From assembly GCA_900548405.1 (NCBI GenBank), contig UNSJ01000047.1:1-13651 (forward strand): a stretch of 13,651 bases of DNA. Reading direction: 5' to 3'. The notes below the pieces were generated by a model. It did no database searches, was not told the origin of the DNA, and worked only from the letters and a program-made list of their open reading frames with translations. The stretch comes from Candidatus Gastranaerophilales bacterium (GTDB taxonomy: Bacteria; Cyanobacteriota; Vampirovibrionia; Gastranaerophilales; Gastranaerophilaceae). This document shows positions 7,298 through 12,930 of the stretch, piece after piece (the stretch's first letter is position 1; every line of letters starts with the position of its first letter). Made by a program: the position numbers and the translations under genes.

Positions 7298-7969
7298 TTA
7301 TTTTAAATTTTTAAAGTAATTTATATCTGATAAAGCATAGTATGCGCATGTAATTCCGTTTAAATCAGAATTGGATGTCTTCGAACATAAAGCTTCTTTA
7401 CTTTCTGCATAATAAGTACTTTCTGCGCCCATAGGCAATACTTTTCCTTCTTTTGTCAATTGAAACGTAAATAAATCATATCCCATCTTATTTGGTCTTT
7501 TCATATATCCGTTTACATCTATTGTTACAAGAATTCCAACTGTTTCTGATTGGCTCCCTTCTTCAAAAAGGAAAGTTGTTCCATCTGCTGTGATAAATCC
7601 GGCATCATCAATATAAGACCTGCTTAATGTTCCTCCCCTATAATTTTTGTAATAACTGAAGCTCCCGTCTGTATCTTGTAAAATGCATCCTCTATTGCCG
7701 TTTATACTTCCGCAGTCTTGGAGCACGTTATACTGTTCTGCAAGTTTATAGTGAAATTTATATTGGTAATTTTCAGAATCTATCGGCAATTCATCATTAT
7801 ATTTTACCCTTAATACTGCTTGCTGCAATGCCGAATATTGTTTCTTAAAGAGAGCTTCAAACTCTTTTTTGTTGGAGTTGTTTATCATACTCGGCAGAGT
7901 TAATGCCGCAACAATTCCTATTATTCCTAAAGTTATCAATACTTCAGCCAATGTAAAACCCTTTTGCAT
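7298..7969 (-). CDS. Type IV pilin-like / pseudopilin protein with N-methylation motif
   Basis: The 223-aa precursor begins MQKGFTLAEVLITLG. This is a class III prepilin signal with a very short basic leader, a predicted cut after Gly4, Phe as the mature first residue and the conserved Glu at mature position 5. A hydrophobic helix runs to about residue 26, then a helical stretch (about 35-56) and a variable beta-rich domain. Four cysteines (86, 95, 195, 208) could form two disulfides. It would be processed by a prepilin peptidase and assembled into a type IV pilus or type II secretion pseudopilus; no other pilus gene is in the window. The start has a strong GAGGAG (7979-7984) 9 nt upstream and a strong promoter. 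It is the first gene of the minus-strand series pilin, transporter, glycosylase. Confidence 0.9.
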   Translation of the reverse strand: MQKGFTLAEVLITLGIIGIVAALTLPSMINNSNKKEFEALFKKQYSALQQAVLRVKYNDELPIDSENYQYKFHYKLAEQYNVLQDCGSINGNRGCILQDTDGSFSYYKNYRGGTLSRSYIDDAGFITADGTTFLFEEGSQSETVGILVTIDVNGYMKRPNKMGYDLFTFQLTKEGKVLPMGAESTYYAESKEALCSKTSNSDLNGITCAYYALSDINYFKNLK

Positions 7970-8002
7970 AAAATTTAGCTCCTCAATTATTAATCTGTTG
8001 AT

Positions 8003-8031
8003 ATTATAACATACTATATAGTAATTTTCAA
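8003..8031 (-). promoter_or_regulatory. Strong extended -10 promoter of the pilin-like gene
   Basis: On the minus strand TTGAAA (8026-8031) and a perfect TATAAT (8003-8008) are separated by exactly 17 bp, and the -10 is preceded by TGT to make an extended TGnTATAAT element. It lies about 35 bp ahead of the pilin ATG, leaving room for the Shine-Dalgarno. Confidence 0.75.
8012..8023. promoter_or_regulatory. Candidate operator palindrome (TACTATATAGTA)
   Basis: A perfect 12-bp palindrome fills the spacer between the -35 and -10 of the pilin promoter, in the intergenic region shared with the divergent XRE regulator. Its size and placement fit the operator of a Cro/C1-type dimer, so the XRE protein may repress the pilin promoter and possibly itself. 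Binding is inferred from position and symmetry only. Confidence 0.45.
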
Positions 8032-8082
8032 TACGTTCAATTAAAACATAAAGTAATTGACAATATTAAAAAAGGTAATTAA

Positions 8083-8403
8083 ATGAGCGAAATTAAAAAG
8101 AAACTGGGTAAAAAAATAAAATATTATAGGGAGCAAAAAGGGCTTACTCAGGAAGAACTTGCTGAAAAGCTTGATTTTAATTGCCGTTCTCTATCATTTA
8201 TTGAATGCGGTACCAATTTCGTAACGGCAGATACGCTTGAAAAGCTCTGTTTAGCTTTATCTGTTACGCCGAAGCAGCTTTTTGATTTTGAATTCTATCC
8301 TGAAAATCCTGCTGATATGAAAAAAGAGCTTTCTCAAATGATTGATAATAATAATGAGAAATTAGCTGATATTTATAATATTCTAAAAGGTTTTTTGAGT
8401 TAA
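8083..8403 (+). CDS. XRE-family helix-turn-helix transcriptional regulator
   Basis: This is a 106-aa DNA-binding protein. The Cro/C1-type HTH covers about residues 8-70: LGKKIKYYREQKGLTQEELA, then the recognition-helix region DFNCRSLSFIECG and the closing helices TADTLEKLCLALSVTPKQLF. A short charged, probably helical tail (72-106) may dimerise. There is no sensor or peptidase domain. The ATG has an AAAGG (8071-8075) 7 nt upstream. It is divergent from the pilin-like gene across a 113-bp gap holding a palindrome, the usual layout of a local autoregulator. It converges on queA, and the two stop codons overlap (8400-8403), leaving no room for a terminator between them. Confidence 0.9.
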   Translation: MSEIKKKLGKKIKYYREQKGLTQEELAEKLDFNCRSLSFIECGTNFVTADTLEKLCLALSVTPKQLFDFEFYPENPADMKKELSQMIDNNNEKLADIYNILKGFLS

Positions 8404-9461
8404 TTTATTAACATACAATCGCCGTAAGAGAAAAAGCGGTATTTATTTTCAATTGCTTCTTTGTAAGCTTCAAATATAAAATCTTTTCCTGCTAAAGCGC
8501 TAACAAGCATCAAAAGTGTTGATTTTGGCAGGTGAAAGTTTGTTATTAAGTTATCTATTACTTTAAACTCATATGGCGGATAAATAAACAATTCAGAATG
8601 GTCATGGCACGGTTTTATACATCCGAATTTTTGAAAAGCAGTTTCAAGAGTTCTGACAGTTGTTGTGCCGACTGCAATAATCTTTTTCCCTTCGCGTTTT
8701 GCACGGTTAATTTGTTCTGCAGCTTTTTCTGAGATTTCAAAGGTTTCCGAATGCATTTTATGCTCAAGAACATTTTCACACTGAACAGGTCTGAATGTCC
8801 CAAGACCGACATTTAAGGTGACATAAGCAAGTTCTACGCCATTTTCTTGAAGCTTTTGAAGAATTGCCTGAGTGAAATGTAATCCTGCTGTTGGAGCGGC
8901 AACGGAACCTTCATCTTTAGCGTAAACTGTTTGATAACGTTCAAAATCAAGTTTTTTTAAATCTTCGTCAGGTAATTTTCTTTCAATGTACGGCGGCAGT
9001 GGAATATTACCGTTTCTGTGAAGTATCTCAAGAACGTTATCTCCCTCAAAAATTAATTCAACAAGCCATTCTCCGTTTTCTTCCAAACGTTTAATTGCAC
9101 GAACTGATAATTCTTCGCTGATTTTAATAATCGTGTCAGGCTTTATTCGTTTTGAAGGCTTTATTAAAACATCCCAGCAATTATTTCCCTGGTTTTGAAA
9201 GTTAGCTTGTTTTAACAAAAACACTTCTATCTTTGCCCCTGTGTCTTTGTGCCCGATAAGACGCGCCGGCAGAACTTTTGTATTATTCATTACAAGAAGC
9301 GTGTCTTTGCCTATCAAATCCACAATATCGTAAAAATGTTTATGAGAAATGGTTCTATCCTTTCGGTTTAGAACCATCATTCTCGAATTATCTCTTTTAT
9401 CCGCAGGCATCTGCGCAATCAATTCTTCAGGTAAATTGTAATCATATTCAGATAAAAGCAT
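8400..9461 (-). CDS. queA: S-adenosylmethionine:tRNA ribosyltransferase-isomerase QueA
   Basis: This 353-aa enzyme transfers and isomerises the ribosyl moiety of S-adenosylmethionine onto 7-aminomethyl-7-deazaguanine at the wobble position of GUN-anticodon tRNAs (Tyr, His, Asn, Asp), making epoxyqueuosine. Family signatures run through the whole protein: DYNLPEELIAQMPADKRDNS at 7-26, NNTKVLPARL at 59-68, GNIPLPPYI at 151-159, YQTVYAKDEGSVAAPTAGLH at 176-195, LNVGLGTFRPV at 216-226, EHKMHSE at 233-239, AVGTTTVRTLE at 263-273, NFHLPKSTLLMLVSA at 308-322, and YRFFSYGDCMLI at 341-352. Length is typical. It starts 20 bp after yidC on the same strand with only a weak Shine-Dalgarno, suggesting a yidC-queA transcript. 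No other queuosine gene is in the window. Confidence 0.97.
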   Translation of the reverse strand: MLLSEYDYNLPEELIAQMPADKRDNSRMMVLNRKDRTISHKHFYDIVDLIGKDTLLVMNNTKVLPARLIGHKDTGAKIEVFLLKQANFQNQGNNCWDVLIKPSKRIKPDTIIKISEELSVRAIKRLEENGEWLVELIFEGDNVLEILHRNGNIPLPPYIERKLPDEDLKKLDFERYQTVYAKDEGSVAAPTAGLHFTQAILQKLQENGVELAYVTLNVGLGTFRPVQCENVLEHKMHSETFEISEKAAEQINRAKREGKKIIAVGTTTVRTLETAFQKFGCIKPCHDHSELFIYPPYEFKVIDNLITNFHLPKSTLLMLVSALAGKDFIFEAYKEAIENKYRFFSYGDCMLIN

Positions 9462-9481
9462 TTTATTTCTTTCGTTTTCAA

Positions 9482-10570
9482 TTAGTCTTTCGGCTGAATT
9501 TTCTTAGCATCTGCAACATCGGAATCGTCAGCTATTATATTAGCACGTTCTTGTTCTTTATCGATTTGTTTGTTAACAATAACAGTCTGCAAGATTTGAA
9601 TAATATTGCTTGTTACAAGGTATAATAAAACACCTGCTGGAATCGGGATTATCACAAAAGTACCGATAATCATAATAGGCATAAATGTTCCCATTGATTT
9701 TTGAATAGCTTCCTGTGTCGGATCAAGCTGAGAATCCTTGCTTTTTTGTGAAGCCATCATTACTTTTTGTGACGCAAACATTGTAAGCGCAAATAAAGCA
9801 ATCAGAACAAATACATCCCAGTGGAAAGACCTGGAAGCGGCTGTTGTCGGAACAGATGCTGCTAAAACGGTTCCCTGTTTTGTAAATGTTACATTTTCAA
9901 TTTCCTTATTTGTCATATCTGTAACAGCTATTTCAGCTTTTTGAATCTGGTCAAGCTGTGCAAATTTTAAGTTTAAATGATCTAAGTCGATTTTAAAATC
10001 AATATTTTCACCCGGTTTAAAATCGCCTTGAATTTCAATAGCTTTGTTAGGATCTTTAACTTTAACATTTTCAATAGTTTCATCAGGAAGATAAACAGTT
10101 GCAGTTTTGCCGAGTACAAAAGTATCATTTTGAGAAACACCGAAAGTGCCGTCATAAGAACGTCCGGCAGTAGCTCTCAATGTAGTATCAAGTCTGCTTA
10201 AGAATCCGAATGAAGTATCACCTGCAATTTGAATAAACTGCGGGCTCATTAAAGCTGTGTATAAAAGAATAAAAATAGGTAATTGAATTAATAACGGAAG
10301 GCATCCGCCCATAGGATTAAACTTATTTTCTTTGTAGAATTCCATAAGTTTTTGCTGCATTTTTTGCGGATCGCTTTTGTATCTGTCCTGAATAGCCTTA
10401 ATTTTAGGCTGCATAGTCTGCATCATTTTCATAGAGCGTTGTTGTGAAACGTTTAAAGGCCACATAGCCAATCTGACAACCACAGTTAATAATATAATTG
10501 CGATACCGTAATTTCCTGCAACAGAAGCCAATGCTTTTAATGCTTCAATAGTTAAAGTTGTAAAATCCAA
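9482..10570 (-). CDS. yidC: Membrane protein insertase YidC/Oxa1 with an extra extracytoplasmic domain (TTG start)
   Basis: This 362-aa insertase places proteins into the cytoplasmic membrane, alone or with Sec. The Oxa1 core is clear: a first helix with the groove arginine (Arg33 in LLTVVVRLAMWPLN), the cytoplasmic hairpin QRSMKMMQTMQPKIKAIQDR with FNPMGGCLPLLIQLPIF (84-100), then helices at about 251-266, 296-310 and 311-331, and a charged tail. A region of about 130 residues (roughly 118-248), hydrophilic and beta-rich in appearance, sits between the second and third helices. I recall an insertion at this place in cyanobacterial YidC, whereas proteobacterial YidC has its large domain after the first helix. 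The start codon is TTG: an in-frame TGA lies five codons upstream, no ATG precedes the core, and GAGGA lies 9 nt before the TTG. Confidence 0.95.
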   Translation of the reverse strand: MDFTTLTIEALKALASVAGNYGIAIILLTVVVRLAMWPLNVSQQRSMKMMQTMQPKIKAIQDRYKSDPQKMQQKLMEFYKENKFNPMGGCLPLLIQLPIFILLYTALMSPQFIQIAGDTSFGFLSRLDTTLRATAGRSYDGTFGVSQNDTFVLGKTATVYLPDETIENVKVKDPNKAIEIQGDFKPGENIDFKIDLDHLNLKFAQLDQIQKAEIAVTDMTNKEIENVTFTKQGTVLAASVPTTAASRSFHWDVFVLIALFALTMFASQKVMMASQKSKDSQLDPTQEAIQKSMGTFMPIMIIGTFVIIPIPAGVLLYLVTSNIIQILQTVIVNKQIDKEQERANIIADDSDVADAKKIQPKD

Positions 10571-10618
10571 TTTCCCTAATCCTCATTTAATAGTGTAAAA
10601 TCTCTCTTTTAAAAGTTT

Positions 10619-10624
10619 ATTATA
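10619..10624 (-). promoter_or_regulatory. Candidate -10 of the yidC-queA promoter
   Basis: Minus-strand TATAAT at 10619-10624 is a perfect -10 about 50 bp ahead of the yidC start. At 17-bp spacing the -35 is poor (ATTAAT); TTGACT hexamers nearby are too close. The promoter is plausible but incomplete. Confidence 0.35.
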
Positions 10625-10652
10625 AAAGAAAAGTCAAGTCAATTAATTGTTA

Positions 10653-10702
10653 ATAACAAAAAAAGATTGACAAAAGTCAATCTTTTAAAATGGTCGAGAT
10701 GA
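10653..10702. repeat. 50-bp direct repeat, chromosome-proximal copy
   Basis: This copy matches 10822-10871 at 49 of 50 positions. On the minus strand it reads as the last 12 nt of a tRNA-like end (TCATCTCGACCA), then a terminator hairpin and T run, then GTTAT. Here only the acceptor end is tRNA-like, and there is no T-arm in front of it. The only difference from the other copy is T for C in the acceptor strand. Confidence 0.9.
10658..10685 (-). terminator. Intrinsic terminator (first copy)
   Basis: The minus-strand hairpin AAAGATTGAC/GTCAATCTTT (10676-10685 with 10662-10671, 4-nt loop) is followed by seven T's (complement of A's at 10658-10664). It is identical to the terminator behind the tRNA-Pro fragment and would end any minus-strand transcript of the structured segment at 10692-10816. 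Confidence 0.8.
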
Positions 10703-10816
10703 TAGGCTTACTGTAGGCGAAACGAAGTTTAGCCTTACGGGAGCGAATGCAACTTGCCGCCATTCTTGTATAATTAGAATGGCGTGCATGGTGCCACGAT
10801 GTAATTGTGGCAGACC
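10692..10816. other. Unidentified segment with several strong hairpins (possible structured RNA)
   Basis: No credible gene is present, yet the stretch is full of inverted repeats. GTAGGC-AAAC/GTTT-GCC-TAC forms a hairpin at 10713-10738. A stem of CGCCATTCT/AGAATGGCG (10758-10766 with 10776-10784) is extended by ATGCA/TGCAT (10747-10751 with 10785-10789) across a 6-nt bulge. TGCCAC/GTGGCA pairs 10792-10797 with 10807-10812, and GGTC/GACC (10692-10695 with 10813-10816) can close the whole as a multibranched fold. It is flanked by the two copies of the terminator repeat. It lacks the landmarks of tRNA (no T-loop), the SRP RNA core, RNase P RNA or tmRNA that I know. It may be a small RNA on the minus strand or a remnant of an older insertion. 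Confidence 0.5.
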
Positions 10817-10821
10817 GACAG

Positions 10822-10871
10822 ATAACAAAAAAAGATTGACAAAAGTCAATCTTTTAAAATGGTCGGGATGA
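10822..10871. repeat. 50-bp direct repeat, tRNA-proximal copy
   Basis: This copy starts 169 bp after the first and differs at one position. It covers the CCA end, the discriminator base, the acceptor 3' strand and the first T-stem base of the tRNA-Pro fragment, plus the downstream terminator. The duplication may come from an earlier integration at the tRNA end or from a local tandem duplication. Confidence 0.9.
10827..10854 (-). terminator. Intrinsic terminator behind the tRNA-Pro fragment
   Basis: The minus-strand stem AAAGATTGAC/GTCAATCTTT (10845-10854 with 10831-10840) around a 4-nt loop is followed by seven T's (complement of A's at 10827-10833). It starts 5 bp after the encoded CCA, as expected for a tRNA terminator. 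Confidence 0.82.
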
Positions 10872-10910
10872 CACGATTTGAACGTGCGACCCCCTCGTCC
10901 CAAGCGAGAT
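10860..10910 (-). pseudogene. Truncated tRNA-Pro(TGG): 3' half only, left behind at an integration site
   Basis: The minus strand gives a clean tRNA 3' half. The anticodon arm is TCTCG-CTTGGGA-CGAGG (10893-10909; anticodon TGG at 10900-10902), the variable loop GGGTC (10888-10892), the T-arm GCACG-TTCAAAT-CGTGT (10871-10887), the acceptor strand CATCCCG (10864-10870), the discriminator A (10863), and an encoded CCA (10860-10862). The sequence closely follows bacterial tRNA-Pro. The acceptor 5' strand (expected CGGGATG) and the D-arm are absent: past 10910 the sequence is AT-rich and unrelated. It therefore cannot make a working tRNA. Loss of exactly the 5' half, with the break beside the anticodon loop, is the usual product of tyrosine-recombinase integration into a tRNA gene. 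Confidence 0.88.
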
Positions 10911-10916
10911 TTGGGA
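10898..10916. mobile_element. Core attachment site: TCCCAA / 7-bp spacer / TTGGGA
   Basis: A perfect 6-bp inverted repeat (10898-10903 and 10911-10916) flanks a 7-bp spacer (GCGAGAT, 10904-10910). The left half is the anticodon loop of the tRNA-Pro fragment and the right half lies just outside it. This is the shape of a tyrosine-integrase core site: two inverted binding arms around a 6-8 bp strand-exchange region. The tRNA similarity ends at the edge of the spacer, where a recombination junction is expected. Confidence 0.65.
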
Positions 10917-10937
10917 TATATTCTTTATTACTCTTTA

Positions 10938-11044
10938 ACGTCTGTAAACGCAATTATAATAACGTTTTTCGGATTTCTACTTCGCTTAATTACGTCTGTG
11001 AATTTTTAAAAGTTTTAATGTCAATTACATAATAATTACATAAT
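10938..11044. repeat. Two pairs of 11-bp direct repeats beside the attachment site
   Basis: ACGTCTGTAAA (10938-10948) recurs as ACGTCTGTGAA (10992-11002), one mismatch, 54 bp apart. AATTACATAAT occurs twice head to tail (11023-11033 and 11034-11044). Both pairs lie in the gene-free 166 bp between the core site and the DUF4238 stop. Short direct repeats here resemble arm-type integrase or excisionase binding sites, but AT-rich repeats can arise by chance. I see nothing else in this gap. Confidence 0.55.
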
Positions 11045-11076
11045 GGATTTTATTTTGAGCGAGTAATAATATTCTA

Positions 11077-12012
11077 TTAATCTGTTACTGGTATGTATGC
11101 AGAATACTGTAATAATCCATTTTGACCTACTGTTTCTAAATACCTTATTCCAGAAAAACACTTTTTATTATTTTCTATTAATTTATTTATGCAATTATGT
11201 TTTATTGGAGAGAAAATATATTTTTCGGCTGTAATTATAGTTCTCCGATTTAAACTAGATACTTCATCTTTGCTTAATTCCTTATAAGAAGGAATACGTT
11301 TTTTAGTACATATTAAGCCAAAATTTTTATCTAAAGGTATGAAAATTTCTAAGCCTTGAGTGCTTAACCCAACGCCCCTGCCAGAATTATAATTTTGGCA
11401 GTAATAAGAAACAGGAGCATCAGAGCAAACAAATGGATAATTATCTGGAGCCTTTACAAGTGAAAAATTCATACTCATTATTAGATAAATAGCCTTTTCA
11501 TTTGCAATAGATTTTAGCATTTGAGAAATAGGTAAGTTATTGTTTACAGTTAATCTAAAATTATCTTTAAAAGTTCCAGATAGCCCCATGTTATTTTGAG
11601 AAAATGTCATTTCCGTAATAGTTGCTAACATTCTTTCAAAGTGCTTTTTTAATGCTTCGATATTTTGTGGAACTCTTGCTTTCATTAAAAGTATCATTAT
11701 TGCAAGAAGTTCTTTATTCTCATCTAGAATTTGTTTGTTATGTATAACCTTATGAATATTTTGGATAACATCACTTTCAATCATTGACAACATTGTTTCT
11801 ATACTTGTTCTATCATAAGAATCTTCTATTTTTATTTTATGAAAATCTTTTTCACAAGCAGTATCTTTAATTGCAGAAATATAAGGAGCTTTCAATGGTT
11901 CATCTTTTATGTAAACAAAGATTTTAGGAACTTTTTTATTTCCATATTGAAAACCTTTGAGATAAGATTGTTGTATATAATGTTTTTTAGGTTCTTTTTT
12001 CTTCTCTTGCAT
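11077..12012 (-). CDS. DUF4238 domain-containing protein
   Basis: This 311-aa protein resembles the DUF4238 family. It has an N-terminal HYIQQSYLKGF motif (11-21), an acidic helical middle (KDTACEKDFHKI, then a Glu-rich region about 68-85), a helix with LLMKARVPQNIEAL at about 107-120, the FVCSDAPVSYY motif at about 194-204, EIFIPLDKNFGLI at about 222-234, and an LNRRTIITAEKYIFSP end region. The family is soluble and widespread in mobile and accessory regions; I know of no established activity and see no catalytic signature. It is the gene nearest the attachment site. The ATG has a weak AAGAGA about 10 nt upstream, and the gene seems to have its own promoter (12048-12076). Confidence 0.82.
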   Translation of the reverse strand: MQEKKKEPKKHYIQQSYLKGFQYGNKKVPKIFVYIKDEPLKAPYISAIKDTACEKDFHKIKIEDSYDRTSIETMLSMIESDVIQNIHKVIHNKQILDENKELLAIMILLMKARVPQNIEALKKHFERMLATITEMTFSQNNMGLSGTFKDNFRLTVNNNLPISQMLKSIANEKAIYLIMSMNFSLVKAPDNYPFVCSDAPVSYYCQNYNSGRGVGLSTQGLEIFIPLDKNFGLICTKKRIPSYKELSKDEVSSLNRRTIITAEKYIFSPIKHNCINKLIENNKKCFSGIRYLETVGQNGLLQYSAYIPVTD

Positions 12013-12047
12013 TGATAATAATCTCTTTGGGTTTTAATAATACTCTC

Positions 12048-12076
12048 ATATTACTAATCTTTTGAAGTTAGGTCAA
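12048..12076 (-). promoter_or_regulatory. Candidate promoter of the DUF4238 gene
   Basis: Minus-strand TTGACC (12071-12076) and TAATAT (12048-12053) are separated by 17 bp in the 69-bp gap behind the cyclase-like gene, leaving a leader of about 30 nt before the ATG at 12012. Confidence 0.45.
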
Positions 12077-12081
12077 TGTTA

Positions 12082-12852
12082 CTAAAAGTTATTATGTTTA
12101 TTTGCATATGTATTGTTTATTATATCTTCAATTTCTTTTTCTGTAATTAATGGTACATCTGTAGCATTAAAAGAATAAGGATTACTATAATACTTATTGT
12201 AATAGGTAATTACCCACATTACTTTCTGTATTATTCTTTGATTATTAGTGTATTTCTTCAACATATCTAATAAGCTATTTCTAAATCCTACACAAGACAT
12301 GGCTGAACAATAAAGAAAACTATTTAAATAGTATTCACCATCAGTATCTTGATAACAATACTGAGGTATTACCCTTTGTATTTGCTTTTGCACGATAATT
12401 CTAGGATAAATGGCAACATTTTCTTCAATATTTACGGCTTCTACTAATGCTTTTCCGTACACAAATTTTTCATCATGGTAAAAATCTCCTTCCACAATAG
12501 CACCACGCATTAGATAACCATCCCCTAAGATTTCTGTTTGAATATTGCCTGCAATATTTAATAACTTTGTAAGTTTATCAACTCTTTTTTTATCATTAGA
12601 GTTAAGCTTAATTGCTATTAATATGTTATCTGAAAAGAATTTTACAACAACATCTTGTTTAGAAAATATTTGTGCCATTTCGGCTTCACAAATTGCATCT
12701 TCAAAAAACATGTTAAGATGGTTCAAAAAAATATTTTCAGAATCTTTGTAGATTAAATTCTTTCCCCCAAGTATATCTAGATATGCAATACAATACTTTG
12801 ACTGTTTATAATTTGTTTTAGGTTCTCGCATTCCTGCCGTTCTAATTACCAT
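12082..12852 (-). CDS. Class III nucleotide-cyclase-like protein of unknown function
   Basis: I do not know a named family for this 256-aa protein, but residues 20-155 follow the order of a class III cyclase catalytic domain. The first strand is CIAYLDILGG (Asp26, like the metal Asp in the F-x-D-I motif). A strand-turn-strand follows in VVVKFFSDNILIAI (Asp75, like the K-x-x-G-D motif). Then come LMRGAIVEGDFYHDE (114-128), YGKALVEAVNIEE (132-144, like the G-x-x-V-N-x-A-x-R-x-E helix) and AIYPRIIV (147-154). Both candidate metal-binding aspartates are kept, so catalysis is possible; the product cannot be read off. The C-terminal 100 residues are helical, Tyr-rich and unassigned. There is no signal peptide or membrane segment. 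Start at ATG 12852 with a weak Shine-Dalgarno; Met8 is an alternative. It is divergent from the gene at 12931 (78-bp gap). Confidence 0.6.
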   Translation of the reverse strand: MVIRTAGMREPKTNYKQSKYCIAYLDILGGKNLIYKDSENIFLNHLNMFFEDAICEAEMAQIFSKQDVVVKFFSDNILIAIKLNSNDKKRVDKLTKLLNIAGNIQTEILGDGYLMRGAIVEGDFYHDEKFVYGKALVEAVNIEENVAIYPRIIVQKQIQRVIPQYCYQDTDGEYYLNSFLYCSAMSCVGFRNSLLDMLKKYTNNQRIIQKVMWVITYYNKYYSNPYSFNATDVPLITEKEIEDIINNTYANKHNNF

Positions 12853-12914
12853 TTATTACCCATTAAGTATCCTACTTTCATTATATTAACATAAAGAATC
12901 CTAAAATAACCTTA

Positions 12915-12923
12915 TGATATAAT
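12915..12923 (+). promoter_or_regulatory. Extended -10 promoter directly before the gene at 12931
   Basis: TGATATAAT (12915-12923) is a perfect extended -10. It ends 7 nt before the ATG at 12931, so transcription should start at or next to the start codon. A minus-strand TATAAT in the same 78-bp gap (complement of ATTATA at 12880-12885) may serve the divergent cyclase-like gene. Confidence 0.5.
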
Positions 12924-12930
12924 AAAGGCT

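Noticed and set aside
8057..8062. Perfect TTGACA as a -35 for the XRE gene
   Set aside because: A -10 at normal spacing would fall on the start codon at 8083 (the sequence there is not -10-like), and the gene has a proper Shine-Dalgarno that such a start would exclude.
10690..10760. Second tRNA gene ending in the CATCTCGACCA of the first repeat copy
   Set aside because: No T-loop (TTCAAAT/TTCGAAT type), no anticodon arm and no matching 5' acceptor strand precede the CCA on the minus strand.
10685..10903. 72-codon minus-strand ORF across the tRNA fragment and hairpin segment
   Set aside because: It runs through the tRNA fragment, a terminator and the hairpins, has no Shine-Dalgarno support and shows no protein-like pattern; RNA structure explains the sequence better.
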